Shown piece by piece: positions 1 to 8,862 of a stretch of 64,000 bases of DNA; the first letter of the stretch is position 1; each line of letters starts with the position of its first letter. This stretch comes from Streptomyces sp. NBC_01431 (GTDB lineage Bacteria; Actinomycetota; Actinomycetes; Streptomycetales; Streptomycetaceae). The position numbers and the translations under genes were made by a program. Below the pieces are notes generated by a model. The model ran no database searches and was not told where the DNA came from. It worked only from the letters and a program-made list of their open reading frames with translations. Location of the stretch: the NCBI RefSeq assembly GCF_036231355.1, contig NZ_CP109496.1, positions 5,890,001-5,954,000 of the forward strand, read 5' to 3'.

Positions 1-253
1 CCACCTTCAGCATCTGCGCGTCGGACTCCAGGCCCGTCACCGAGTGCCCGGCGCGGGCCAGGCGCAGGGCCTGGGTGCCCTGGCCCATGCCGACGTCCAG
101 GACCCGCAGGCGCTGGCCCACCGGGAAGCGGGCGGCTATCTGCTCGTCCAGCTGACGGGCCACGAGTTCCTGGCGGACGACGTTGCGCAGCCCGCCGAGG
201 CCCTTCAGCCAGGCACCGGAGGCGCCGGCGAACCCGGACGCATCCGGACTCAG
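1..253 (-). CDS. Class I SAM-dependent methyltransferase, partial (N-terminal end only)
   Basis: The minus-strand reading frame runs off the left edge of the window. About 84 N-terminal residues are visible. They include the SAM-binding motif I region (LRVLDVGMGQGTQALRLA) and the following acidic strand end (TGLESDAQ), which mark a Rossmann-type class I methyltransferase. The substrate cannot be told. No ATG, GTG or TTG fits the conserved-looking N-terminus. The best start is a CTG at 253-251, which overlaps the TGA of the upstream DUF3043 gene (CTGA) and has a GGAGAG ribosome-binding site 6-8 nt before it. The overlap suggests translational coupling in one operon. The family is certain; the start is inferred. 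Confidence 0.7.
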   Translation of the reverse strand, partial: MSPDASGFAGASGAWLKGLGGLRNVVRQELVARQLDEQIAARFPVGQRLRVLDVGMGQGTQALRLARAGHSVTGLESDAQMLKV

Positions 254-846
254 GGCCGCTCTCCGCGCTTGACCTGCGGCTTCGGCAGCCGCAGCCGGCG
301 CATCTGGAGCGTGCGCATCAGACCGTAGGCGACGGCGCCCTTCTTCGGCTCGTCCGGGAAGCGGGCGGCCAGCGCCCTCTTCAGACGGAAGGCGAGCCCG
401 ATCGAGTCGACGACGATCAGCACGATCACGACGAGCCACAGCAGCAGCGAGAGGTTCTGCAGGCTGCCAATGCGGATCATCGAGAGGACCAGGATGATCA
501 CCGCGAGCGGCAGGAACATCTCGGCGACCGAGAACCGGGAGTCGACGAAGTCGCGGACGAACTTGCGCACCGGCCCCTTGTCGCGGGCCGGGAGGTAGCG
601 CTGGTCGCCGTTGGCGAGCGCCTCGCGCTGCTTTGCCATGTCGATCCGGCGCGCCTCGCGCTGGCGCTTGGCGGCCTCCTTGCGGTCGGTCGGCACGGTC
701 GAGGCCCGGCGTCGCTGAGTCTGCGCCTCACTCCGCTTGGGAGTGGGGCGCCCCTTGGGGGCCTCGGGGTCGCGGGGCTGCTTGGAGAGGTCCGCCGTCA
801 CCTTGGTGGTGGGGGCCTTCTCTTCATTGGAACGGCTACGGAACAC
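250..846 (-). CDS. DUF3043 family two-helix membrane protein
   Basis: The product is 198 residues. The first ~105 are highly charged and probably disordered, rich in Lys/Arg/Pro/Gln. Two adjacent hydrophobic helices follow (about residues 108-125 and 131-150), then a basic tail. This is the layout of the actinobacterial DUF3043 family, whose function is unknown. The GTG at 846 was chosen because the family begins with a VFRSRS-like N-terminus; longer reading upstream only adds low-quality sequence. It overlaps the downstream methyltransferase by 4 nt and is divergent from pspA. Confidence 0.85.
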   Translation of the reverse strand: MFRSRSNEEKAPTTKVTADLSKQPRDPEAPKGRPTPKRSEAQTQRRRASTVPTDRKEAAKRQREARRIDMAKQREALANGDQRYLPARDKGPVRKFVRDFVDSRFSVAEMFLPLAVIILVLSMIRIGSLQNLSLLLWLVVIVLIVVDSIGLAFRLKRALAARFPDEPKKGAVAYGLMRTLQMRRLRLPKPQVKRGERP

Positions 847-1132
847 AATCCCCAAGGGTACGGGGTGCGCGGCATGGACCCCAGGCCGGTGGGGAACGAT
901 CCGGCAACGCCTTGCGTCTGTACGGTCGCGAGCGACCGTGCGCAATGCCCGGTTTCCCAACGGTTTCCCAGGGGTCACCTACTCCTTGCGCCTGATCGGC
1001 GCGGAGCGTAGTCGTCCTTGGGGATGAGCGCATCGTTGCCCGAACAGTGCGGTAATGGATGCAGGGCCCGTACTGTGGGTTCTGTTGCAGCAGCTGGAGC
1101 TGGAGTCCGTCAGAAGGGGGCGCGCGAAGCCC

Positions 1133-1927
1133 ATGAGCGGTGTCATGAAGCGTATGGGGATGATCTTCCGCGCGAAGGCGAACAAGGCCCTTGACCGGGC
1201 CGAGGACCCTCGCGAGACCCTCGATTACTCGTACCAGAAGCAGCTGGAGCTGCTCCAGAAGGTACGCCGGGGCGTCGCCGACGTGGCGACCTCCCGCAAG
1301 CGTCTGGAGCTGCAGCTCAACCAGCTCCAGAGCCAGTCCTCCAAGCTGGAGGACCAGGGCCGCAAGGCCCTCTCGCTCGGCCGTGAGGACCTGGCCCGCG
1401 AGGCCCTGTCCCGCCGTGCCTCGCTCCAGCAGCAGGTCACCGACCTGGAGACGCAGCACCAGACCCTCCAGGGCGAGGAGGAGAAGCTCACCCTTGCGGC
1501 CCAGCGTCTCCAGGCCAAGGTCGACGCCTTCCGTACGAAGAAGGAAACGATCAAGGCCACCTACACGGCGGCCCAGGCGCAGACCCGGATCGCCGAGTCC
1601 TTCTCCGGCATCTCCGAGGAGATGAGCGACGTCGGCCTCGCCATCCAGCGGGCCGAGGACAAGACCGCGCAGCTCCAGGCGCGGGCCGGCGCGATCGACG
1701 AACTGCTTGCCTCCGGCGCCCTCGACGACCAGTCGGGGCTCGCCAAGGACGACATCCAGACCGAGCTGGACCGGCTGTCCGGTGGTACGGATGTAGAGCT
1801 GGAACTGCAGCGGATGAAGGCCGAGCTGATGGGTGGCGGAGCAAGCGGCCAGCAGGCCATCGAGGGCGGCGCCGCAGCTCCCCAGGACAAGGCCCCGCAG
1901 CAGAGCCCGCGCTTCGACAAGCAGTGA
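1133..1927 (+). CDS. pspA: PspA/IM30 phage-shock-protein A homolog
   Basis: The 264-residue protein is almost entirely predicted coiled coil, as in PspA/IM30/Vipp1. It begins with an amphipathic segment (KRMGMIFRAKANKALD) followed by the family sequence EDPRETLDYSY. PspA proteins polymerise on the inner leaflet of the cytoplasmic membrane to preserve membrane integrity under envelope stress. The C-terminal ~35 residues are low complexity (Gly/Ala/Gln/Pro). The ATG at 1133 was preferred because conserved sequence starts there and an AAGGGGG lies upstream. The next gene, pspAA, begins 19 nt after its stop, and a two-component system follows, which suggests a stress-response unit. Confidence 0.93.
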   Translation: MSGVMKRMGMIFRAKANKALDRAEDPRETLDYSYQKQLELLQKVRRGVADVATSRKRLELQLNQLQSQSSKLEDQGRKALSLGREDLAREALSRRASLQQQVTDLETQHQTLQGEEEKLTLAAQRLQAKVDAFRTKKETIKATYTAAQAQTRIAESFSGISEEMSDVGLAIQRAEDKTAQLQARAGAIDELLASGALDDQSGLAKDDIQTELDRLSGGTDVELELQRMKAELMGGGASGQQAIEGGAAAPQDKAPQQSPRFDKQ

Positions 1928-1946
1928 CGAGCGGCAGGAGACGTTC

Positions 1947-2225
1947 ATGATCGTCCGGATCATGGGGGAGGGGCAGGTGAAGCTGGTGGACAGCCACTTC
2001 GCCGAGCTCAACAAACTCGACGACGACCTCCTCAATCATATGGAGGCCGGTGACGAGGAGGGCTTCCGCACCACCCTCGGTGCGCTCCTCGACGCCGTCC
2101 GCCGCCTGGGCGAGCCGCTGCCCGACGAGGCGCTGGAGCCGTCCGAGCTGATCCTGCCCGCCGCGGACGCCACCCTGGACGAGGTCAAGGACATGCTTGG
2201 CGACGACGGCTTGATCCCGGGCTGA
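1947..2225 (+). CDS. pspAA: PspA-associated protein PspAA
   Basis: This is a 92-residue acidic protein starting MIVRIMGEGQ, characteristic of PspAA, a small partner protein encoded next to actinobacterial pspA. A GGAG ribosome-binding site (gcaggagacgttc) precedes the ATG at 1947. The body is alpha-helical with many Asp/Glu and no membrane segment, so it is cytoplasmic. It sits 19 nt behind pspA and is surely co-transcribed. Its molecular action is not established, but its pairing with PspA implies a role in membrane-stress sensing or PspA control. Confidence 0.88.
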   Translation: MIVRIMGEGQVKLVDSHFAELNKLDDDLLNHMEAGDEEGFRTTLGALLDAVRRLGEPLPDEALEPSELILPAADATLDEVKDMLGDDGLIPG

Positions 2226-2315
2226 TCCGGGCCTGAGACGGGCCCGTTCCGGGGTGATCCGGGGCCCAGCCGGGCCCGTTCGCGGGCTGGGCGGGCCGCG
2301 GGCTTCGGCGCGTTC

Positions 2316-2321
2316 TACGGT
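2316..2321 (+). promoter_or_regulatory. Candidate -10 element of a leaderless promoter for the sensor kinase
   Basis: The hexamer TACGGT lies 8 nt before the GTG at 2330. This spacing would place the transcription start at or next to the start codon. No clear -35 is visible. The call is inferred from position and from similar arrangements elsewhere in the window. Confidence 0.35.
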
Positions 2322-2329
2322 AGGTGACC

Positions 2330-3547
2330 GTGACCCTCGTCGACCGTGCCCGTCCCTGGCTCAAGGCGCACCCCCTGGCCCTCGATGCCGCACTCGCCTT
2401 CGGCGTACTGCTCTGCATGGTCGTCAGCTCCTTCGCCGACCCGCACGGGCCGAACGGGCCCACCTTCGGCACCCGTACGCCGGGGCTCCGCTCACTCGTC
2501 CTGATGACACTGGCCGCGGCCGCCCTCGTCCTGCGGCGGCGCCGGCCCATGCCGGTGCTCGCCTGCACCGGGGCGCTCGCCACGGTCGAGCTGTGCCTGG
2601 GCGCGCCGCCCGCGCCCGTCGCGATGAGCGCCGTCGTCGCGCTCTACACGGTCGCCGCCCACACCGACCGCCCCACCACCTACCGGGTCGGCGTGCTCAC
2701 CATCGTCGTCCTCACCGGTACGGCGATGCTCTTCGGCGCCCCGCCCTGGTACTCCCAGGAGCACCTGGGGGTCTTCGCCTGGACCGGCCTCGCCGCGGCC
2801 GTCGGCGACGCGGTGCGCAGCCGGCGCGCCTTCATCGACGCCATCCGCGAGCGCGCCGAGCGCGCCGAACACGGCCGCGAGGAGGAGGCCCGCCGCCGGG
2901 TCGCCGAGGAACGGCTGCGGATCGCCCGCGACCTCCACGACGTCGTGGCCCACCACATCGCCCTCGTCAACGTGCAGGCCGGCGTCGCCGCCCACGTCAT
3001 GGACAAGCGGCCCGACCAGGCCAAGGAGGCCCTCGCCCACGTCCGCGAGGCGAGCCGCTCCGCATTGGGTGAACTCCGCGCCACCGTCGGCCTGTTGCGC
3101 CAGTCCGGCGACCCTGCAGCGCCCACCGAACCGGCCCCGGGCCTTGCGGTCCTCGACGACCTGCTCCGCGGCTTCCGGCGCGCGGGGCTGCCCGTCGAGC
3201 TGGCCCGTACCGACCACTCCCCGCTGCCCGCGTCCGTCGACCTCGCCGCGTACCGGGTGATCCAGGAGGCCCTCACCAATGTGCGCAAGCACGCGGGGCC
3301 CGGAGCCAGGGCCGAGGTGAGCGTCGTGCGGGTCGGCCCCAACGCCGAGATCACCGTCATCGACAACGGCGCCGGCGGCGCCGAGAGCGACGGCGGCGGC
3401 CACGGTCTGCTCGGCATGCGCGAGCGCGTCACCGCGCTCGGCGGCAGGTGCACCGCGGGGCCCCGCTACGGCGGCGGCTTCCGCGTGCAGGCGATACTTC
3501 CGGTCGAGGCCGCGGGGAGCGAGGCCCAGGGGGAAGGCAGTTCATGA
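2330..3547 (+). CDS. NarL-type two-component sensor histidine kinase
   Basis: A membrane histidine kinase of about 405 residues. Four to five hydrophobic segments fill roughly residues 18-160. A HisKA_3 dimerisation region follows with the phosphoacceptor in ARDLHDVVAHH (His about residue 203), then a HATPase domain with an N-box (ALTNVRKHA), DNGAGG and GHGLLGMRERV. The stop overlaps the ATG of the response regulator (ATGA), so the pair is translationally coupled. GTG at 2324 is an alternative start two codons upstream; 2330 is preferred from a TACGGT -10-like hexamer 8 nt before it. The location behind pspA-pspAA suggests envelope sensing, but this is inference. Confidence 0.9.
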   Translation: MTLVDRARPWLKAHPLALDAALAFGVLLCMVVSSFADPHGPNGPTFGTRTPGLRSLVLMTLAAAALVLRRRRPMPVLACTGALATVELCLGAPPAPVAMSAVVALYTVAAHTDRPTTYRVGVLTIVVLTGTAMLFGAPPWYSQEHLGVFAWTGLAAAVGDAVRSRRAFIDAIRERAERAEHGREEEARRRVAEERLRIARDLHDVVAHHIALVNVQAGVAAHVMDKRPDQAKEALAHVREASRSALGELRATVGLLRQSGDPAAPTEPAPGLAVLDDLLRGFRRAGLPVELARTDHSPLPASVDLAAYRVIQEALTNVRKHAGPGARAEVSVVRVGPNAEITVIDNGAGGAESDGGGHGLLGMRERVTALGGRCTAGPRYGGGFRVQAILPVEAAGSEAQGEGSS

Positions 3548-4233
3548 CGATCAAGGTGGTACTCGCCGACGACCAGGCACTGCTGCGTTCGGCGTTCCGC
3601 GTCCTGGTGGACTCCGAACCCGACATGAAGGTCGTGGGGGAGGCGGCCGACGGCGCGGAGGTCGTGGACGTGGTCCACGCGACGATGCCGGACGTCGTCC
3701 TGATGGACATCCGGATGCCCGGGACCGACGGCCTTGCCGCGACCCGGGCCATCACCGCCGACCCCGCGCTCGCCGCCGTCCACGTGGTCATGCTGACGAC
3801 CTTCGAGGTTGACGAGTACGTCGTGCAGTCGCTGCGCGCCGGCGCCTCGGGCTTCCTCGGCAAGGGCGCCGAGCCCGAGGAGCTGCTCGGCGCGATCCGG
3901 ATCGCGGCGGCCGGCGAGGCGCTCCTTTCGCCGGCCGCGACCAAGGGCCTCATCACCACTTTCCTTGCGCAGGGCGGCAGTTGGGACGGCAGCGGCCAGG
4001 ACCCGCGGCGACACGGCGAACGGCTTGCCGCGCTCACGGTCCGCGAGCGGGAGGTACTCGTCCAGGTCGCGGGCGGCCACTCCAACGACGAGATCGCCGA
4101 ACGCCTCGCCGTCAGCCCGCTCACCGTCAAGACCCACGTCAACCGCGCGATGGCCAAACTGGGCGCCCGCGACCGTGCCCAGTTGGTGGTCATCGCCTAC
4201 GAATCGGGACTGGTCCGCCCACGGGTGGACTGA
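3544..4233 (+). CDS. NarL/FixJ (LuxR-type) response regulator
   Basis: The 229-residue protein has an N-terminal receiver domain with the acidic pair in VVLADDQ (Asp9-Asp10), phosphoacceptor Asp55 in VVLMDIRMPG and the conserved Lys in FLGKGAEP. A C-terminal LuxR helix-turn-helix (about residues 160-220) contains LTVREREVLVQVAGG and SPLTVKTHVNRAMAKLGARDR. It is the cognate partner of the sensor kinase, with which it shares a 4-nt ATGA overlap. The RND permease gene starts 204 nt downstream on the same strand and is a plausible target, though this is not shown by the sequence. Confidence 0.94.
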   Translation: MTIKVVLADDQALLRSAFRVLVDSEPDMKVVGEAADGAEVVDVVHATMPDVVLMDIRMPGTDGLAATRAITADPALAAVHVVMLTTFEVDEYVVQSLRAGASGFLGKGAEPEELLGAIRIAAAGEALLSPAATKGLITTFLAQGGSWDGSGQDPRRHGERLAALTVREREVLVQVAGGHSNDEIAERLAVSPLTVKTHVNRAMAKLGARDRAQLVVIAYESGLVRPRVD

Positions 4234-4437
4234 GGGGTGGAGCGCGGCGTACTGCGGCTGCGGTATGCGCGGCATAAGGAAAGGCACCTGGGAGCGACGA
4301 ACCGGGGCCGTCCTATGGCCGAGGGTGGTAAGCGGGGGCCGGGACTTCCCGGGTGATGTGCCGCCGGGCACGGTCCGGCCCGTCTGCCCTCCTGCTGGGT
4401 ATCGCCGCTCGCACGCCACAGAAGAGAGACCCCACCC

Positions 4438-7400
4438 ATGTCCTGGCTGTCCAGATTCAGCCTCGCGCAACGGGCCCTGATAGGCCTGACGTCGATCGTC
4501 GCGATCGTCTTCGGGGCGATCGCCATTCCGCAGCTGAAGCAGCAATTGCTGCCCACCATCGAACTGCCGATGGTGTCGGTGCTCGCCCCCTACCAGGGCG
4601 CGTCCCCCGACGTGGTCGAGAAGCAGGTCGTCGAGCCGCTCGAAAAGAACATCAAGGCCGTCAGCGGAGTCAAGGGCATCACGTCCACGGCGTCCGAGGG
4701 CAACGCCGTGATCATGGCGACCTTCGAGTACGGCACCGGTACCAAGCAGCTCGTCGCCGACATCCAGCAGGCCGTCAACCGGTCCCGCAACCAGCTGCCG
4801 TCGGAGGTCGACCCGCAGGTCGTGGCCGGCTCCACCGACGACATGCCGGCCGTCGTGCTGGCGGTGACCTCCGACAAGGACCAGCAGGCGCTCGCCGACC
4901 AGCTCGACCGCACGGTCGTCCCGGTCCTCGAAGACATCCAGGGCGTCGGCCGGGTCAGCGTCAACGGCGTCCAGGACCTCCAGGTCAACGTCACGCCCGA
5001 CGCCAAGAAGCTCGCCGCGGCCGGCCTCGACACCATGGCGCTCGCCGACGCCCTGAAGGCGGGCGGCGCGACCGTCCCCGGCGGCTCGTTCGCCGAGGAC
5101 GGCAAGAGCCGTACGGTCCAGGTGGGCAGCCCGTACACCTCCGTGAAGCAGATCCAGGACCTGCGGATCAAGCCGCACCAGGGTGGTGCGGTTCGCCTCG
5201 GCGACATCGCCACCGTCCAGCAGGAGCCCTCCAAGCGGGTCTCCATCACGCGGACCAACGGCAGGCCCAGCCTCGCGGTGATGGCCACCATGGACCACGA
5301 CGGCAGCGCCGTCGCCATCTCCCAGGCCGTCAAGGACAAGCTGCCCGGCCTGAAGAAGGACCTTGGCTCGGGGGCGGAGCTCACCGTCGTCTCGGACCAG
5401 GGCCCGCAGGTCTCCAAGGCCATCTCCGGCCTGACCACCGAGGGCGCGCTCGGCCTGCTCTTCGCGGTGATCGTGATCCTGCTCTTCCTGGCCTCGGTCC
5501 GCTCCACCCTGGTCACCGCGGTCTCCATCCCGCTGTCCGTGGTCCTCGCGCTGGTCGTGCTGTGGATCGGGGACTACTCGCTCAACATGCTCACCCTGGG
5601 CGCGCTGACGATCGCGATCGGCCGGGTCGTCGACGACTCGATCGTGGTCCTGGAGAACATCAAGCGGCACCTCGGCTACGGCGAGGAGCGCCACTCGGCG
5701 ATCCTCGCCGCGGTCAAGGAGGTCGCCGGGGCGGTCACGTCCTCCACCCTGACCACGGTCGCGGTGTTCCTGCCGATCGGTCTGGTCGGCGGCATGGTCG
5801 GTGAGCTCTTCGGGTCCTTCAGTGTGACGGTCACCGCGGCCCTGCTCGCCTCGCTGCTCGTCTCGTTGACCGTGGTCCCGGTCCTGTCGTACTGGTTCCT
5901 GCGCGCGCCGAAGGCGATCGCGGGCATCGACCCGGGCGAGGCGCGCCGCACGGCGGAGGAGAAGGAGACCAGGTCCCGCCTTCAGCGGACGTACGTCCCG
6001 GTGCTCCGCTTCGCGACCCGCCGCCGCCTCACCAGCGTGCTGCTGGCGGCCGTCGTCCTGATCGGTACGTTCGCGATGGCCGGCCTGCTGAAGACCAACT
6101 TCTTCGACCAGGGCAAGCAGGACACCCTCTCGATCAAGCAGGAGCTGGCCCCCGGTACCAGCCTGGACGCGGCGGACGCGGCGTCCAAGAAGGTCGAGCA
6201 GATCCTCGCCGCCGACCCGGCGGTCAAGAGCTACCAGGTCACCGTCGGTTCCTCCGGCTTCATGGCGGCCTTCGGCGGCGGCACCGGCGCCAACCAGGCC
6301 TCGTACACCGTGACGCTCAAGAACGCGGACGACTACGACAAGGCGCACGACCGTCTCGAAGCGGCCCTCAAGGGCCAGCCGGGCGACCCGGCCATCTCGA
6401 CCGGCGGCGGCTTCGGCAGCCAGGACCTGAGCGTCGTCGTCAAGGCGGCCGACGCGGACGTCCTGAAGAACGCCTCGGAGCAGGTCCGCCAAGCGGTCGC
6501 GAGCCTCAAGGACGTCAGCGACGTCCAGAGCGACCTGGCGCAGAGCGTGCCCCGGGTCTCGGTGCAGCCCAACGACAAGGCGACCGACGCGGGCTTCAAC
6601 CAGGCCACGCTCGGCGCGGCCGTCGCCCAGCAGGTGCGCGGCACGCAGGTCGCCAAGGCGGTCATGGGCGACTCCGAGCGGGACGTCTACATCACCTCGG
6701 CCAACCCGGCCACCACCGTCGACCAGCTCAAGAACCTTGTCCTCGGCCCGGTCAAGCTCGGTGACATCGCCGACGTGAAGCTGGTTCCGGGGCCGGTCTC
6801 GATGACCCGGATCGACGGCGCCCGCTCCGCGACCATCACCGCCAAGCCGGTCGGCGACAACACCGGCAAGGTCAGCGCCGACCTCCAGGCCAAGATCAAG
6901 GATCTGAAGCTGCCGGCCGGCGCCACCGCCTCCATCGGCGGGGTCTCCTCCGACCAGTCGGACGCGTTCAAGAACCTGGGCCTGGCGATGCTGGCGGCGA
7001 TCGCGATCGTCTTCATGCTCCTGGTCGCGACGTTCAAGTCGCTGATCCAGCCGCTGATCCTGCTGGTCTCCATCCCGTTCGCGGCGACCGGCGCGATCGG
7101 TCTGCTGATAGCCACCGGCACCCCGATGGGCGTCCCGGCGATGATCGGGATGCTGATGCTGATCGGCATCGTGGTGACCAACGCGATCGTCCTGATCGAC
7201 CTGATCAACCAGTACCGCGGGCAGGGCCTCGGGGTGGTCGAGGCGGTCGTCGAGGGCGGCCGCCACCGCCTGCGCCCGATCCTGATGACGGCGCTCGCGA
7301 CCATCTTCGCGCTGCTCCCGATGGCGCTCGGCATCACCGGCGAGGGCGGCTTCATCGCCCAGCCGCTCGCGGTCGTGGTGATCGGCGGTCTGGTGACGTC

Positions 7401-7554
7401 GACGCTGCTCACCCTGCTCCTGGTCCCGACCCTCTACGCGATGGTCGAGCTCCGCAAGGAGCGCAAGGCCACGAAGAAGGCCGCCAAGCGCGCCAGGAAG
7501 TCCGGGGGTTCGGCCCCCGCCGACTCCGACCACCTGGAGCCGGCCAACGCCTGA
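4438..7554 (+). CDS. RND-family efflux permease (AcrB/HAE1-like)
   Basis: The 1038-residue integral membrane protein has the duplicated RND architecture. TM1 lies at residues 10-30, a large extracytoplasmic loop follows, and TMs 2-6 include the core motif IGRVVDDSIVVLENI. A second loop and TMs 8-12 contain ATFKSLIQPLILLVSIPFA and GIVVTNAIVLIDLINQY. AcrB-type pumps couple proton influx to substrate export. In a Gram-positive there is no outer-membrane partner, and no adaptor gene is adjacent, so substrate and partners are unknown. The C-terminus is a Lys/Arg-rich cytosolic tail. The gene ends in a strong palindromic terminator shared with the convergent nadA. Confidence 0.92.
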   Translation: MSWLSRFSLAQRALIGLTSIVAIVFGAIAIPQLKQQLLPTIELPMVSVLAPYQGASPDVVEKQVVEPLEKNIKAVSGVKGITSTASEGNAVIMATFEYGTGTKQLVADIQQAVNRSRNQLPSEVDPQVVAGSTDDMPAVVLAVTSDKDQQALADQLDRTVVPVLEDIQGVGRVSVNGVQDLQVNVTPDAKKLAAAGLDTMALADALKAGGATVPGGSFAEDGKSRTVQVGSPYTSVKQIQDLRIKPHQGGAVRLGDIATVQQEPSKRVSITRTNGRPSLAVMATMDHDGSAVAISQAVKDKLPGLKKDLGSGAELTVVSDQGPQVSKAISGLTTEGALGLLFAVIVILLFLASVRSTLVTAVSIPLSVVLALVVLWIGDYSLNMLTLGALTIAIGRVVDDSIVVLENIKRHLGYGEERHSAILAAVKEVAGAVTSSTLTTVAVFLPIGLVGGMVGELFGSFSVTVTAALLASLLVSLTVVPVLSYWFLRAPKAIAGIDPGEARRTAEEKETRSRLQRTYVPVLRFATRRRLTSVLLAAVVLIGTFAMAGLLKTNFFDQGKQDTLSIKQELAPGTSLDAADAASKKVEQILAADPAVKSYQVTVGSSGFMAAFGGGTGANQASYTVTLKNADDYDKAHDRLEAALKGQPGDPAISTGGGFGSQDLSVVVKAADADVLKNASEQVRQAVASLKDVSDVQSDLAQSVPRVSVQPNDKATDAGFNQATLGAAVAQQVRGTQVAKAVMGDSERDVYITSANPATTVDQLKNLVLGPVKLGDIADVKLVPGPVSMTRIDGARSATITAKPVGDNTGKVSADLQAKIKDLKLPAGATASIGGVSSDQSDAFKNLGLAMLAAIAIVFMLLVATFKSLIQPLILLVSIPFAATGAIGLLIATGTPMGVPAMIGMLMLIGIVVTNAIVLIDLINQYRGQGLGVVEAVVEGGRHRLRPILMTALATIFALLPMALGITGEGGFIAQPLAVVVIGGLVTSTLLTLLLVPTLYAMVELRKERKATKKAAKRARKSGGSAPADSDHLEPANA

Positions 7555-7570
7555 CCGGCGCCCGTACGAC

Positions 7571-7602
7571 GAAGGCCGCCCCCACCGGTGGGGGCGGCCT
7601 TC
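7571..7602. terminator. Bidirectional palindromic terminator between the RND permease and nadA genes
   Basis: A perfect 32-bp palindrome lies between the convergent genes: GAAGGCCGCCCCCACC followed by its exact complement. It would form a very stable hairpin in transcripts from either strand. Thymine content after the stem is modest (CCGTCGTTCTG), as is usual for high-GC Streptomyces terminators. Confidence 0.8.
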
Positions 7603-7610
7603 CGTCGTTC

Positions 7611-7652
7611 TGTGGGCCAGAGCCAGGGCCAGGGCCAAAGCCAGGGCCAGAG
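7611..7652. repeat. Short degenerate tandem repeat (CCAGGG/CCAGAG hexamers)
   Basis: Roughly six copies of a GGGCCA-type hexamer (GGCCAGAGCCAGGGCCAGGG, then GCCAAAGCCAGGGCCAGAG) lie just beyond the stop codon of nadA. They are probably slippage-generated, and no function is visible. Confidence 0.6.
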
Positions 7653-7653
7653 G

Positions 7654-8862
7654 CTACGGCAGCGCCAGCATCCGCTCCAGGGCCAGCTTCGCGAAGCTCT
7701 CGGTCTCCTTGTCGACCTGGATCTGGTTGATCAGCTTGCCCTCGGCGAGCGACTCCAGCGTCCACACCAGGTGGGGGAGGTCGATGCGGTTCATGGTCGA
7801 GCAGAAGCAGACCGTCTTGTCGAGGAAGACGATCTCCTTGTCCTCGGCGGCGAAGCGGTTGGCCAGGCGCCGCACCAGGTTCAGCTCGGTGCCGATCGCC
7901 CACTTCGAGCCGCGCGGCGCGGCCTCCAGCGCCTTGATGATGTACTCGGTGGAGCCAACGTAGTCCGCGGCGGCCACCACCTCGTGCTTGCACTCGGGGT
8001 GCACCAGGACGTTCACGCCCGGGATCCGCTCGCGCACGTCGTTCACCGAGTCCAGCGAGAAGCGGCCGTGCACCGAGCAGTGCCCGCGCCACAGGATCAT
8101 CTTGGCGCCCCGCAGCTCCTCGACGGTGAGCCCGCCGTTCGGCTTGTGCGGGTTGTAGAGCACGCAGTCCTCCAGCGACATGCCGAGGTCGCGCACCGCG
8201 GTGTTGCGGCCCAGGTGCTGGTCCGGCAGGAACAGCACCTTCGCCGAATCGGGCTCTCCCTGCTCGAAGGCCCAGTTCAGGGCGCGCTCGGCGTTGGAGG
8301 AGGTGCAGATCGTGCCGCCGTGCTTGCCGGTGAACGCCTTGATGTCGGCCGAGGAGTTCATGTAGGAGACGGGCACGACCTGATCGGCTATGCCGGCCTC
8401 GGTCAGTACGTCCCAGCACTCGGCGACCTGCTCGGCGGTGGCCATGTCGGCCATCGAGCAGCCCGCCGCGAGGTCGGGAAGGACGACCTTCTGGTCGTCA
8501 CCGGTCAGGATGTCCGCCGACTCGGCCATGAAGTGCACACCGCAGAACACGATGTACTCGGCCTCGGGCTTGGCGGCCGCGTCCTTGGCCAGCTTGAACG
8601 AATCGCCGGTCACGTCGGCGAACTCGATGACCTCGTCGCGCTGGTAGTGGTGGCCGAGGATGAAGACCTTGTCCCCGAGCTTCGCCTTCGCGGCGCGGGC
8701 GCGCTCCACGAGGTCCGGGTCGGAGGGGGAGGGAAGGTCGCCGGGACACTCCACCCCGCGCTCGCTCTTGGGGTCGGCCTCGCGGCCGAGCAGCAGCAGG
8801 GCGAGCGGCGTCGGCTGGACATCCAGTTCGACGCGGTCCTGACGGGGCTGGGCGGTGGTCAC
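7654..8862 (-). CDS. nadA: Quinolinate synthase
   Basis: NadA condenses iminoaspartate with dihydroxyacetone phosphate to give quinolinate in de novo NAD synthesis, using an oxygen-labile [4Fe-4S] cluster. The 402-residue protein contains the family sequences FILGHHYQRDEVIEFAD, VFCGVHFMAESADIL, PDLAAGCSMADMA and VLVHPECKHEVVAAADYVGS, and a C-terminal Cys-containing stretch TVCFCSTMNRIDL. The GTG at 8862 was chosen over the one at 8871 because AAAGGG is then 8 nt upstream; at 8871 it would abut the start codon. No nadB or nadC lies next to it here; it stands alone, divergent from the Fe-S carrier gene. Confidence 0.95.
   Translation of the reverse strand: MTTAQPRQDRVELDVQPTPLALLLLGREADPKSERGVECPGDLPSPSDPDLVERARAAKAKLGDKVFILGHHYQRDEVIEFADVTGDSFKLAKDAAAKPEAEYIVFCGVHFMAESADILTGDDQKVVLPDLAAGCSMADMATAEQVAECWDVLTEAGIADQVVPVSYMNSSADIKAFTGKHGGTICTSSNAERALNWAFEQGEPDSAKVLFLPDQHLGRNTAVRDLGMSLEDCVLYNPHKPNGGLTVEELRGAKMILWRGHCSVHGRFSLDSVNDVRERIPGVNVLVHPECKHEVVAAADYVGSTEYIIKALEAAPRGSKWAIGTELNLVRRLANRFAAEDKEIVFLDKTVCFCSTMNRIDLPHLVWTLESLAEGKLINQIQVDKETESFAKLALERMLALP

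Noticed and set aside
3466..7638. A very long open frame (about 1390 codons) on the minus strand opposite the RND permease gene.
   Set aside because: It is an artefact of high-GC codon bias. The translation is low complexity (Arg/Asp/Gly/His-rich) and matches no family, while the plus strand encodes a full RND protein.
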